From positions 52,987,133-53,051,132 of the forward strand of contig CM061238.1 of assembly GCA_030848705.1 (NCBI GenBank): 64,000 nt of DNA. The letters are read 5' to 3'. This DNA comes from Heracleum sosnowskyi (lineage: Eukaryota; Streptophyta; Magnoliopsida; Apiales; Apiaceae). A program made the translations under genes and the position numbers. The notes under the pieces are model-generated. The model was not told the origin of the DNA, searched no databases, and saw only the letters and a program-made list of their open reading frames with translations. Positions 11,901 through 21,156 of this stretch are shown here, in pieces; the first letter of the stretch is position 1; every line of letters begins with the position of its first letter.

Positions 11901-12536
11901 AGAATTAATAACAGTCCTGCAGATCTTACATCACTGGCAGAACCTAGTGTTGGGGTTACTCAAGAAAACCTTGACAAACTAGAGTCTGTTCAGATGATTT
12001 ACCACAGAGGATTAAAGAAGGAGTTTTTGTTATACTTCATGAATGATGGAAGAGTTTACAGAATTGGAGAAGCTGATATTCATCTGAAGCTATGGGAAGA
12101 GCTAGAGTATGTTCTATATCTTCTTAAGATAAAAAATAGAAGTACTCATGATGCTGCTCTAGTTTTAAGAGACAGAATGATGAAATCAAAAGTTCTTCTT
12201 GGAGGAGGTGTTTCAAGTGCTTACATTCCTAAGTACAGAGATGCTTATGGAAAGATAGTTGAAATGAAGAGAAACAGTGCCAGATTCAAGACTGCACTGG
12301 GAATAAAGGTTTTGGAATTCAACCTAGAGTCAGACAAATCTTACTTTATCCGGCTAGGGAATGAAATGAGAAAGAATAGCATTTATTCTCTAAGAGCTGC
12401 TATCTACCAGACTGGAGAAAGTGATCCAGAGCTTAAAGAGTTGAAAGAAATCATGGTGGATGAGCTAGAAAAAGCTGAAAGGAGGCTACTCATTGATTAT
12501 CTCAGGACAGTGCCTGATATTGAAGAAATTAAGTAA
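8988..12536 (+). pseudogene. SIRE-A third ORF ('env-like'), two nonsense codons
   Basis: One frame of 1,183 codons interrupted only by TAG 10296-10298 and TAA 10590-10592, so about 1,180 residues originally. The N-terminal domain (residues ~30-230, with LRKEW at 139-143) also occurs in SIRE-B and more weakly in SIRE-C. Next come Gln/Pro and basic segments (KRRAKRPS, QKRRKL, possibly nuclear-localising). A Glu/Ala-rich stretch precedes a heptad coiled coil (~10850-11100), then a VKKGERV motif. The C-terminal domain (~11960-12480, with LLYFMNDG and LRAAIYQ) is shared with SIRE-D. I see no signal peptide or convincing membrane helix, so 'envelope' is only the customary name; the function is unknown. 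Confidence 0.85.
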
Positions 12537-12670
12537 AGTCTGACTGTAAGTTTTTAAAAGTTTTCTGTTCTAAGTAAAAGTTAAACTCTGATATGTTATA
12601 AACACTGCATTTGTTATATGTTTTGACATCATCAATTATCTTTTAACTTGTAAATTTTTATTATGCACAA

Positions 12671-12682
12671 GTTGGGGGAGAT
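12671..12682 (+). other. SIRE-A polypurine tract
   Basis: GTTGGGGGAGAT directly precedes the 3' LTR and is the expected plus-strand primer site. Confidence 0.9.
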
Positions 12683-13179
12683 TGTTAGATATAATTGCCG
12701 ATGATTGTTTATCAGTGTTTAAGCAACAGGTACTCATCAGAGTTTACTAGAAGCCAGTCAGAGTTTGATAAAGTCTGACGGGGTAAGAGTTTTCTTAGCT
12801 GTCGGTGCAAAGACAATGAAGATTCTAGAAGCAATATATCTTGAAGATGGAAAGAAGCAAGATATATTGAGACAGATAAGGAAACGGAACAGAAGACAGA
12901 AGCAATCCTAATTTGATATAAATTGTATAGCTAATTTGTAGGAATATCAATTAGAGATTGAATCTATGTAGCTGTGTACTAAATAAACACAGATAGGTTA
13001 ACCCTAAAAGGGATGCGAATACTGAATACATTATTCTTGTAACCTAGCAGCTCTCTGTGATATTTTACATCACTGAGAGAAGAGTTACTTAATATAATTC
13101 AGTTTATTGTTCATAAACAGTGTTCTTGATTGTTACTCTCATACATATATTGATTATATATTGTGTATTCGGCCTAACA
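12683..13179 (+). repeat. SIRE-A 3' LTR
   Basis: 497 bp with about nine substitutions relative to the 5' LTR, one of them in the TATA box. Followed by the GTTAA duplication. Confidence 0.95.
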
Positions 13180-14166
13180 GTTAATAATTGCAATTTTCTC
13201 TTTTATTATTTTCAATCATGATAGGACTTTCTTTTATTATTTTCAAACTTGATAGAACTTTCTTTGATTTAGAAAATTACAACTTCCTAATTATTTTTGA
13301 ATTTTTAGGATCTTATGTTAATAATTGCAATTATCTCTTTTATTATTTTCAATCTTGATAAAACTTTCTTTTATTATTTTCAATCTTGATAGAACTTTCT
13401 TTTATTAACAACTTCCTTTATTATTTTCGATTTTGTAGGAAAGGATATTATTTTCAAACTTAATATAACTTTCTTTTATTATTTTCAAACTTGATAGAAC
13501 TTTCTTTGATTTAGAAAATTACAGCTTCCTTATTATTTTCGAATTTGTAGGCTGTTATGTTAATAATTGCAATTTTCTCTTTTATTATTTTCAATCTTGA
13601 TAGAACTTTCTTTTATTATTTTCAAACTTGATAGAACTTTCTTTGATTTAGAAAATTACAACTTCCTTATCATTTTTGAATTTTTAGGATCTTATGTTAA
13701 TAATTACAATTTTCTCTTTTATTATTTTCAATCTTGATAAAACTTTCTTTTATTATTTTCAATCTTGATAGAACTTTCTTTTATTATTTTCAAACTTGAT
13801 AGAACTTTCTTTTATTATTTTCAAACTTGATAGAACTTTCTTTGATTTAGAAAATTACAACTTCCTTATTATTTTCGAATTTGTAGGCTCTTATGTTAAT
13901 AATTGCAATTTTCTCTTTTATTATTTTCAATCTTCATAGAACTTTCTTTTATTATTTTCAAACTTGATAGAACTTTCTTTGATTTAGAAAATTATAACTT
14001 CCTTATTATTTTCGAATTTTTAGGATCTTATGTTAATAATTGCAATTTTCTCTTTTATTATTTTCAAACTTGTAGGATCTTATGTTAATAATTGCAATTT
14101 ACACTTTTATTATTTTCAAACTTGATAGAACTTTCTTTTATTATTTTCAAACTTGATAGAACTTTT
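13180..14166. repeat. Minisatellite, right part
   Basis: Continuation of the array interrupted by SIRE-A. Subunits of about 33-36 bp (tttattattttcaa[a/t]cttgatagaactttc) are grouped into larger periods. The phrase ttatgttaataattgcaatt recurs near 13312, 13555, 13692, 13891, 14029 and 14079, giving irregular periods of about 50-240 bp. No coding role is supported. Confidence 0.85.
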
Positions 14167-14323
14167 CTTTTATAATACTTCTTTACTTTTAAACAGAATG
14201 GATTTCCATGTTATTCACCTTACAAACACCTATAAATTAAAGGTCATTCATAACAAAAAATCTACACCGAAACTTTTTTACATAGCTTCAAAATTTTACA
14301 ACCATATTTACAATCAATACAAC

Positions 14324-15560
14324 TATGGCCTACACCATGTTGGATGCTTTGAACGACATCAACTATACCTGGATGATAAGAGTACGAGTGTGTAGAATGT
14401 GGGAATCTGTCAATCCAAATACTGAAGAACTGATCAGTCTTGACATGATTTTGATCGATGAAAAGGTTAATAAATCAATCAATATACTTATAACTTATTA
14501 GTTTGTCAAATTGTATGATGTTATTAACTTCTCTAAGATATGTTGTATGACAGAAAAATTTGATTCATGTTACGATCCCGAAAATTCTGGTCTCTCGGTT
14601 CAAAAATCTTTTAGAGGAAAGCTTTGTGTATAGCATCAAAAATCTGAAAGTTGTTTCAAGTACAGGGAAATATAGACCACTATCACATGGGTCTAAATTG
14701 CTCTTCATACGCATAACGTTGCCGAAGAGATTGGAAGAAGGCATCGTCAACATATCACTGCATGGATTTCGGTTCATATGTCCGGATATGATTGATGCAC
14801 GTATTAATGACACCAATATACTCTCAGGTTTTTGATGCAGTAATATATTAGAGTAATATATAAGTAATACTATTATATAAGTTATAATTCAAACTATCAT
14901 GTTCTAATATTATCTTTTAATTCTATGTTGATTTAGATGTTGTGGGTTGCTTGACCTACTTGGGTGGCATTGAAGTTGTCAAAGGCGATTGAAAAAAAAG
15001 AGATCTCAAAATTGTCACAAATTAGTAAGTTATGCATTATATTAATTTTAATATAACTGTTAATTGATTTTTATTGTTATTGTAATTTTATATTACTTCT
15101 TTGGTTACCCCAATTTATTTGTTTTACTTATTTAATTTGTTTTAATTGTTTTCTTAAACAGCCCCATCACCAGTACCACAACTTTGTGGGAAAAGTTGGC
15201 CGAGATGGTTGATACAAATTTATACAAGGAGGATGGTGGACCCTATATAATAATTGTCACATCTACCCAGATTAAAAAATTTAAAAGTAATTATCTTTAT
15301 TAATGTTTTTATAATATATAGTTTTAGAAATTGCACATATATAAATCTATCTTATCTCGATTGAACGAATATCATTATATATTATACACATATTTGTTTC
15401 ATTGATATTATTGATTTAATTCTTATATTAGTTTTTTAATCGTTTATTTACTCTTATATGCATATATGCAGATACAATTAGCTTTTCTACCACAAGAAAT
15501 AGTTAAATTTATACAAATCTGGATACACCTTATGTGTCATCCCTGAGAGAGAGATTTTTT
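14324..15560 (+). pseudogene. RPA70/DUF223-like pseudogene (Helitron cargo)
   Basis: Five exon-like blocks can be read: 14324-14465, 14554-14827, 14937-15024, 15162-15286 and 15472-~15560. Each inner boundary has GT/AG. The first two encode a DUF223/OB-fold type domain (HVTIPKILVSRF, NLKVVSSTGKYRP, MHGF-like LHGFRFICPDMIDAR), typical of plant replication protein A 70-kDa-like proteins that bind single-stranded DNA. The later blocks match the second OB-fold region (LWEKLAEMVDT, YIIIVTSTQIKKF). An in-frame TGA at 14990-14992 probably replaces Trp, and the C-terminal part is missing, so this is a pseudogene. Its place just before a Helitron terminus suggests captured or resident Helitron cargo. 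Confidence 0.75.
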
Positions 15561-15887
15561 AATATCTTTTAATTGAGGAAAATAATAAATAAAACGATTT
15601 GTGACGATTTGAGTAGGAAATATCTAAATTGACTTTTAAATCTTTAGTAATGAAAATATTAAAGTTTTAGAAAAATAAAGTGATTAATATACTAATATTT
15701 GATATAATATTAAAATAATGAAATACATTAAACAATTATCGTTTTCTATAATTATTCAAAATTTCGGTAATAAACAACACTAAACGGAGAATTTAAAAGA
15801 AACCTTAATTTCATGTTTTAAATATAATTTTGTTTAAAAACATATTTTTTAGAATAGTTTTTAGAAAAATTTGGAGAAATTATTATA

Positions 15888-15919
15888 AAGCCGCTACGAA
15901 GCGCGGCTTAGTAAACTAG
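15888..15919 (+). other. Helitron 3' terminus: hairpin plus CTAG
   Basis: Seven-base stem AAGCCGC (15888-15894) pairs with GCGGCTT (15903-15909). CTAG ends the element at 15919 and T follows. This is the canonical CTRR end with a nearby hairpin. Confidence 0.75.
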
Positions 15920-16415
15920 TTTATAATATAACTCATATGTAGTAATTTTTGTATGGTTAATCATAATTTAGCTTTCTGTCGATTAGGCATATAAAATATA
16001 TTGCATGGTGAACCGGACTTTTATATTTAATATGTGGCTTAAGAAATTGAACCCGTGACTTTGGGTTAATCTAAAAAATATAATATGTTTTTGAGGAGAA
16101 TCGAACCTTGACCATGATAATACTCATTTATTATCCCTTTTACTTTTATTATATAATAATATAATATATAATTATATAATAGTAGATAATTTACTTTTAT
16201 TAAAGTTGTAATGATAATATAAACTTAAAGTTGTTGATGATTATAGACGCTTTGACCTATGCTAGTAACTGCTTCTTATCCCTCTTACTTTTATTATATA
16301 ATAGTATGTAATTTATTAATAAGTTAAGTATTGGTTAAACAGGTTTGTAGTTGTTAAACATGTTTTTACTGGTTAAACTTGAAGCAGAAATCTGCTACAC
16401 GGATTTTTCATGGCA
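15920..16415. other. AT-rich spacer without a gene
   Basis: No gene seen. The phrase cttttacttttattatataata occurs twice in slightly different form (near 16135 and 16285), suggesting a local duplication. Confidence 0.5.
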
Positions 16416-16484
16416 CCCCGCAATGAGTCATTGCAGCAGTCACAAGCCCCGCAATCATTGCACTAGTCACTTCCTTTTCTTTCC

Positions 16485-17122
16485 TTTAGTTTTTTTATTG
16501 TAGAATTGATTAAAAAATAAATTTGAAAATAATTAGAACATAATAATAAGAATATAAAAATAATAAAATTAAGAAAACTAATTAACATGTTAATTTATTA
16601 TTTTTAATTAAAAAATATGAAAATTTCTAATTTTTAAAGGAAAATTCGAAACAATTGAGTAAAAATTGAATTTTTTATTATTAAATTGAGTCACAATTTT
16701 AGAATTATATACTTAACATTTTCATAAAGGATAGATGTGGCATTCCTGACCGAGTGGTAATATATTGATCAAAACTCTAAAGTTAAGTGTGCTCGGGATG
16801 GAGCACTACTACGATGGGTGACCCCCTAGGAAGTGTTTTTTCTTTCTCCTTTTTTTGCTTTAGATTTTTTTATTGTAAAATTCATTAAAAAATAAATTTA
16901 AAAGAATTAGAACATAATAATAACCATATAAAAATAATAAAATTAAGAAAACTAATTAACATGTTAATTTATTATTTTTTAATTAAAAATATGAAAATTT
17001 CTAATTTTTAAAGCAAAATTCGAAAAAATTGAGTAAAAATTGAATTTTTTATTATTAATCTGAGTCACAATTTTAGAATTATATACTTAACATTTTCATA
17101 AAGGATAGATGTGGCATTCCTG
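16485..17122. repeat. Direct duplication of a ~264-bp AT-rich block
   Basis: Copy A (about 16485-16748) and copy B (about 16859-17122) are nearly identical, both ending in gatgtggcattcctg. A third, more diverged partial copy lies near 18110-18290. Copy A continues into a 5S-derived cassette that copy B lacks. Confidence 0.75.
16771..16834 (+). repeat. 5S-rRNA-derived fragment (Cassandra- or SINE-like)
   Basis: The stretch matches the 3' half of plant 5S rRNA, including both internal promoter boxes: an A-box-like AAGTTAAGTGTGCT and a C-box-like GATGGGTGACC. The first half of the 5S gene is absent, so it is not a functional 5S gene. Cassandra TRIM retrotransposons carry 5S sequence in their LTRs and some SINEs derive from 5S; either could be the source. 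No LTR pair or tail settles which. Confidence 0.65.
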
Positions 17123-17428
17123 GGAAGTTTTTATTTTTTTCCTTTCTTTTTTTTTTAAATAAATATTAAGTAAAAAATATTTTCAAAGCTGGAAAATGTG
17201 GAAGTAACGAGCCCCGCAATGAGTCAATGCGGTAGTCACGAGCCCCGCAATAACGCATTGCGGGTGGAAGTAACCGAGACTCTTTTTCTTCTTTTTAGTT
17301 TGTGGATTTGCATGCCATTAATATGGTGAAGACCCATCTTCTTCCCTAGGTAGTGTATATATATGTATATTTGTGTGTGTTTGTGTGTAAGACCCATCTT
17401 CTATATTTTCAGTTTTATAATATAGATC

Positions 17429-17647
17429 ATGGCTGAAATCCATAATGATGAGGTGGAGATTCCGGTGGTAGAAAATCTGGCGCCTCCGGCAGTGGCGGTT
17501 GAGGAAGCACCGACGCCTCCTCCGGGATCAACTGTTGAGGAACTGCAGACAATTATTGCAGATTTGCGGATGCAGATTCGAGCCTTTGATGGTGAACGTG
17601 AAGAACTGGAGGTGAGGATCGAGATTCTTCAAGATTCTTCAAGATGA
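17429..17647 (+). CDS. Small hypothetical ORF, 72 aa
   Basis: ATG 17429 to TGA 17645-17647. The protein is acidic and Pro-rich at the N-terminus (APTPPPGS), then a likely coiled coil (EELQTIIADLRMQIR). Local GC content is clearly higher than in the flanks. Upstream, a possible intron-like piece (GTAGTG ... TTTTCAG, 17351-17411) and a duplicated aagacccatctt phrase are seen. I do not recognise the family. It sits between repeat blocks and could be cargo of an unidentified mobile element. Confidence 0.35.
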   Translation: MAEIHNDEVEIPVVENLAPPAVAVEEAPTPPPGSTVEELQTIIADLRMQIRAFDGEREELEVRIEILQDSSR

Positions 17648-17956
17648 AGTGAGAGATCTTTGAATGGAGTTGAGCTATTTCTGCGGGATCGCCGGGTGGG
17701 ATTAGCAAATTGTTGTTTTGTTGTTTTATGGTGGTGTAATATTTTTAATTTCGATGTAATCGGTTTGCTTATGAACTCAATACTGGAATTTTAGTTGATT
17801 TAATGAAGAAGATATTTGAATTTGTGAATTTGATCAGTTTTGATTTTGTTAAATGTTTTAATCATGGTTTGAGTTTGTTGTTTTAAGTTTTTGGGCTGAT
17901 TTTGTTTAATATGTGTAGAAAATTCGAAATAATTTAACGATTTTCATATCATAAAA
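17648..17956. other. Spacer without a gene
   Basis: AT-rich. Probably the 3' flank of the small ORF at 17429. Nothing else recognised. Confidence 0.5.
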
Positions 17957-17969
17957 ACAGGGGGGAAAC

Positions 17970-18440
17970 AGGGGAAAAACAGAGGAAAGCTTCTGGACTC
18001 CTCACCCCCACGATGCCTCATTGCGGGAGTAATGAGCCCCGCTATAACTCATTGGGGAGGTCTAGTTAACATTTTTTTTTCTTTTTATTTAATTCGAAAA
18101 AAGGAATATTATATCATAAAATTGATTAAAAAATAAATTTAAAAATAATAATAAGAATATAAAAATAAAATATTAAGAAAACTAATTTTCATATTAATTT
18201 CAAATTTTTTTAATTGAAAAATATGACAATTTCTAATTTTTAAAGGAAAATTCAAAAACAATTGTTAAAAAATTGATTTTTATATTATAAAAACAGAGGA
18301 AAGCTTCCCCCCCCTCCCCCTCCCCCTCCCCCTCCCCCTCCCCCTCCCCCGCAATGCATCATTGCGGCAGCTACCGAATCCCGCAATGATGCATTGCGGG
18401 GGGTGAGGGTCCAGAAGCTTTCCTCTGTTTTCCCCTGTTT
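17970..18440. repeat. Inverted repeat with ~40-bp arms
   Basis: Left arm 17970-18009 and right arm 18400-18440 are reverse complements with few mismatches (core acagaggaaagcttctgga). About 390 bp lie between them, including another partial copy of the arm near 18292-18306. It may be a foldback element; no clear target duplication was found. Confidence 0.65.
18307..18350. repeat. (CCCCCT)n microsatellite
   Basis: About seven units of CCCCCT. The minus strand is (AGGGGG)n, which could form a G-quadruplex. Confidence 0.9.
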
Positions 18441-18442
18441 TT

Positions 18443-18652
18443 AAGACCGTTTAAATTTTTTTTAAACGAAAACAACAATGTAATATTTTTACAATAATGT
18501 AATATTTTAACGCTTAATATTCACTATCTTTTAGTTTTATTTTATTCATTATTTTTCAATTATAATTATTATTTTTTGAGAATATTTACATGAATTGAAT
18601 TTAGCTTTAATACGAAATTGTAATCTATAAAATTGAAAATTAGGTTCAAATA
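18443..18652. other. AT-rich spacer without a gene
   Basis: Nothing recognised. Confidence 0.5.
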
Positions 18653-18949
18653 TTACAAAATAAACTTTCTTTGATTGGTATTTGAAGTTGACGTTTCAAT
18701 ACCACTTTTATATCTTCCTTGCTTCTTTCGTCCCTTAGTTTGTGACATTGGAGGATCAAAAATCGGATCATGTTGGTAGCCTTCTTGACGAAACGACTCA
18801 TGCGTTCTTTCGTTATGCTCTTCTTGCGGAAAAATATTGTTCACGTTACACTTCTTTCTCTCAATCACATTCATTACATACTTGAAGCGCGAGACGGAAC
18901 TTTTAGGCTCAAGGCATGTCTGAATACCACTATTAACAAGCTTACACAT
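18653..18949 (-). pseudogene. FAR1-related/MULE-derived C-terminal fragment
   Basis: A 98-residue minus-strand frame with DPPMSQTKGRKKQGRYKSGIE. The pattern DP..SQTKGRKK...KSGIE is typical of the C-terminus of plant FAR1-RELATED-SEQUENCE proteins, which derive from Mutator-like transposases. The transposase core and any zinc finger are absent, so this is at most a fragment. The assignment rests on one short motif. Confidence 0.35.
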
Positions 18950-19000
18950 TGTGACTATGTTACTCTACATGACCTAGTGAATTCTTTCACTGGGATATAG

Positions 19001-19750
19001 TATAGGTCTCCATTGTACTTGTCTTGTTTTCATGTACTTAGCTTTATTCTGTATGCCCGAAGTTATAATGAACTTAGTAAGTTTCTTGCACCTAGAATGT
19101 ACATAGGCCATGGAATAATTATCCTGGAAGAAGTTCAATTTGTTCATGCAGCAAGATTGGAGTGAATAAGGCCTTGAAGAAATAAGTTGCAGAAATTTGT
19201 CTAAGTCCCTATATCGTGAAGTCAGAATGAACTATGTCGTGAAGTCCAAAATATCCATGTCGTGAAGTACTTAGATCGCATAATCCTAAATGAACTATGT
19301 CGTGAAGTCTTCATTACTGATGTCGTAAAGTGTTGAGATCGCAAAGTCAAAATGTGCTATATCGTGAAGTCCTCAAGAAGGCTATATCGTGAAGTCCTCA
19401 AGAAGGCTATATCGTGAAGTCCTCAATAAGCCTATATCGCATACTCCTAAAATAGTCATATAGCAAAGTCCTCATATAGCAAAGTCAAGAATGCTCTATG
19501 TCGACAAGTCAAAGAATCAGGAATATGTTGGAGTTCACGATGTCAACACTTAGCCGTTTATAACAAGACAAATCAAGGTACATAACCAAAATTCAAAGGA
19601 GACAAATACTGAAGCATCTGTTACGGTGAGGTGGTCCAAAGACAGATGGCAAATCTACAGCAAAACTTGGAGAGAAAGATTAGAGACAAGCAGCTACAGA
19701 AATGGGAAAGACTACCGAAAGCAAGTGGTCCTTCCTGACACAGTTTGAAG
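19001..19750. repeat. LTR-like remnant with ATCGTGAAGTC words
   Basis: At 19210-19440 the word TCGTGAAGTC recurs at least seven times, partly as three tandem 25-bp units near 19358-19433, and decays into ATCGCAAAGTC and ATAGCAAAGTC up to 19505. This is the texture seen in the SIRE LTRs of this window, so it is probably a truncated LTR of a fifth SIRE family. No ends, PBS or PPT were identified. Confidence 0.45.
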
Positions 19751-21156
19751 GGTTTCGAGCACATAGACGCAACGGAAAACGTAAAAATAAATCAAAATTC
19801 GAAACCCCTTCGTAGGATCCATGCGAAAAACAAAACATTTAAATTCGGAGATTAAGAACAAATACCTTAAGAAGCTTTAACAGTTCATTAATGGAAGATT
19901 AATGGATATCCAAAGTTTGTTCAATCACCATGTATCCCGCTCTCGCGATCTACGCACTACGCTATCCACACGAACGCTTTTCTTGAAGGATTGATGTGTA
20001 CTAGTACCCAAAAACTGCTTCTTTCTCTCTTTCTTTTCTTGCTCTCATAAGCGGCTAGGGTTTTAATATAAAAACGTTTTTACACCTTAAAATCAGCCCT
20101 CTTTTAGAGTTTATATAGAGAGGAAAATAAGTTTTCTAATTATAATCCAATTATAATAAAATACTAACCCGAAATTCCAATTTATTATTTAATTAAGTCG
20201 CACTTAATTAATTAATAACGAATTTCAGAACTAGTTTAAGTAATTCCATTTTCTATTTAAATAATTAATCAAGTCATACTTAATTAATATTATAAATAGA
20301 ATAAATTAATTATTTAAATTTAAATTCATAATTTAAATTATTTCTCCTTCAAGCGTTCTTTGTGTGTGACCCTGTAGGTTATTATTACATTGGTAACAAT
20401 TTTAATAACTAAATTAAAATTGTAAACAATGAGCGGCATCTAGTAATACATCATTGCCACCCAAGTAATAATAATTATATTGGTGATTCGATTAAGTCTT
20501 TCGTGAATAATATTCCGTGTAATATAATCCCTTTAACCTTAATATTATAGATTAAACTCGAGGCATGTAATGTGTCATCCTCTTCATAATTTAATCTTAG
20601 TTTTCTTGATCGATGAGTAGACTAATAAATCAAATCAACATTTGAGCACGACCGTGCATTTCTTAGTCTCACTCATACAAGAGGCCAATAATATCGCTCC
20701 TAAAATTAGGAGGGTTAAATCCCATCTAGATCATTCATATTTCTCATACGATTCATAATATACCCAATGTCCACTTTTATCATCACCCGGTCAAAGGTAA
20801 CTTTTAATTTAATCAAAGTATATTAATTCTCGTATTAAAATATAATGATTTCAGGTCTAAGGATCATTACACCATTATCAAAGTGAGAATTACTTATGAC
20901 ACTATTAACATGTGTAATCTCACGGCAGGTCAATCCAGTGTCATGTACCCTTACATACACCTATGTTTTGACTTTAGTATCACCATACCTATGACCAATG
21001 AGATGTGGTCATCAGTCAACAAACATACTAGTCTTTGTGCATTATTATTGTCCTTAAATAATAACACTCGACTAGGGATATTTAGGAATAAAGATACTAT
21101 TCATATAATCTCAGTTTTAAGTCACATACTTAAAGATATCGAATACGTATCATAAT
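19751..21156. repeat. Unclassified LTR-like remnant
   Basis: Non-coding sequence with features I associate with plant LTRs, such as a phrase like cactcatacaagaggccaat near 20670 and tandem AT-rich pieces. It stops exactly where Gypsy-1 begins at 21157. Class and full extent are uncertain. No supported gene. Confidence 0.4.

Larger units (their letters stand above)
1593..13179 (+). mobile_element. SIRE-A: complete Sirevirus-type Ty1/copia element
   Basis: The element is 11.6 kb with 497-bp LTRs (TGTTAG...CTAACA), a 5-bp target-site duplication GTTAA at 1588-1592 and 13180-13184, an initiator-Met PBS, and a GTTGGGGGAGAT polypurine tract. Gene order is gag, pol (protease, integrase, RT, RNase H), a spacer of 1.3 kb, then a third large ORF; this order and the integrase-before-RT order identify a Ty1/copia Sirevirus. 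About nine LTR differences by eye (~1.8%). All three genes carry lesions, so this copy cannot be autonomous. Confidence 0.95.
1325..15919 (+). mobile_element. Helitron-like element (split by SIRE-A)
   Basis: The right end has the classic Helitron layout: a GC-rich hairpin (15888-15909), six bases, then CTAG (15916-15919) followed by T. The proposed left end is TC at 1325 after an A, opening with AAAGGAGAAGACAAG, which resembles 5' ends of plant Helitrons. Inside are a minisatellite present on both sides of SIRE-A and a spliced RPA/DUF223-type pseudogene, a gene type that Helitrons often carry. Without the 11.6-kb SIRE-A insertion the element is about 3 kb. No Rep/helicase is present, so it would be non-autonomous. 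The right end is well supported. The left end is an inference. Confidence 0.55.
16416..18442. repeat. GC-rich palindrome cluster
   Basis: Six or seven variants of CCCCGCAATG(N)nCATTGCGG lie in otherwise AT-rich DNA: 16416-16436, 17211-17232, 17243-17264, 18005-18026, 18035-18057, 18347-18367 and 18380-18400. The last has perfect nine-base arms around ATG. They could form hairpins and mark repeat junctions. Function unknown. Confidence 0.6.

Noticed and set aside
16771..16834. Functional 5S rRNA gene
   Set aside because: The first half of the gene is missing and substitutions are present.
19210..19505. CRISPR-like regular repeats
   Set aside because: Repeats are degenerate and unevenly spaced in eukaryotic repeat DNA, with no cas genes; fits an LTR remnant.
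20883..21155. 90-codon plus-strand frame
   Set aside because: Lies in an LTR-like remnant, has no recognisable domain, and ends at the Gypsy-1 boundary.
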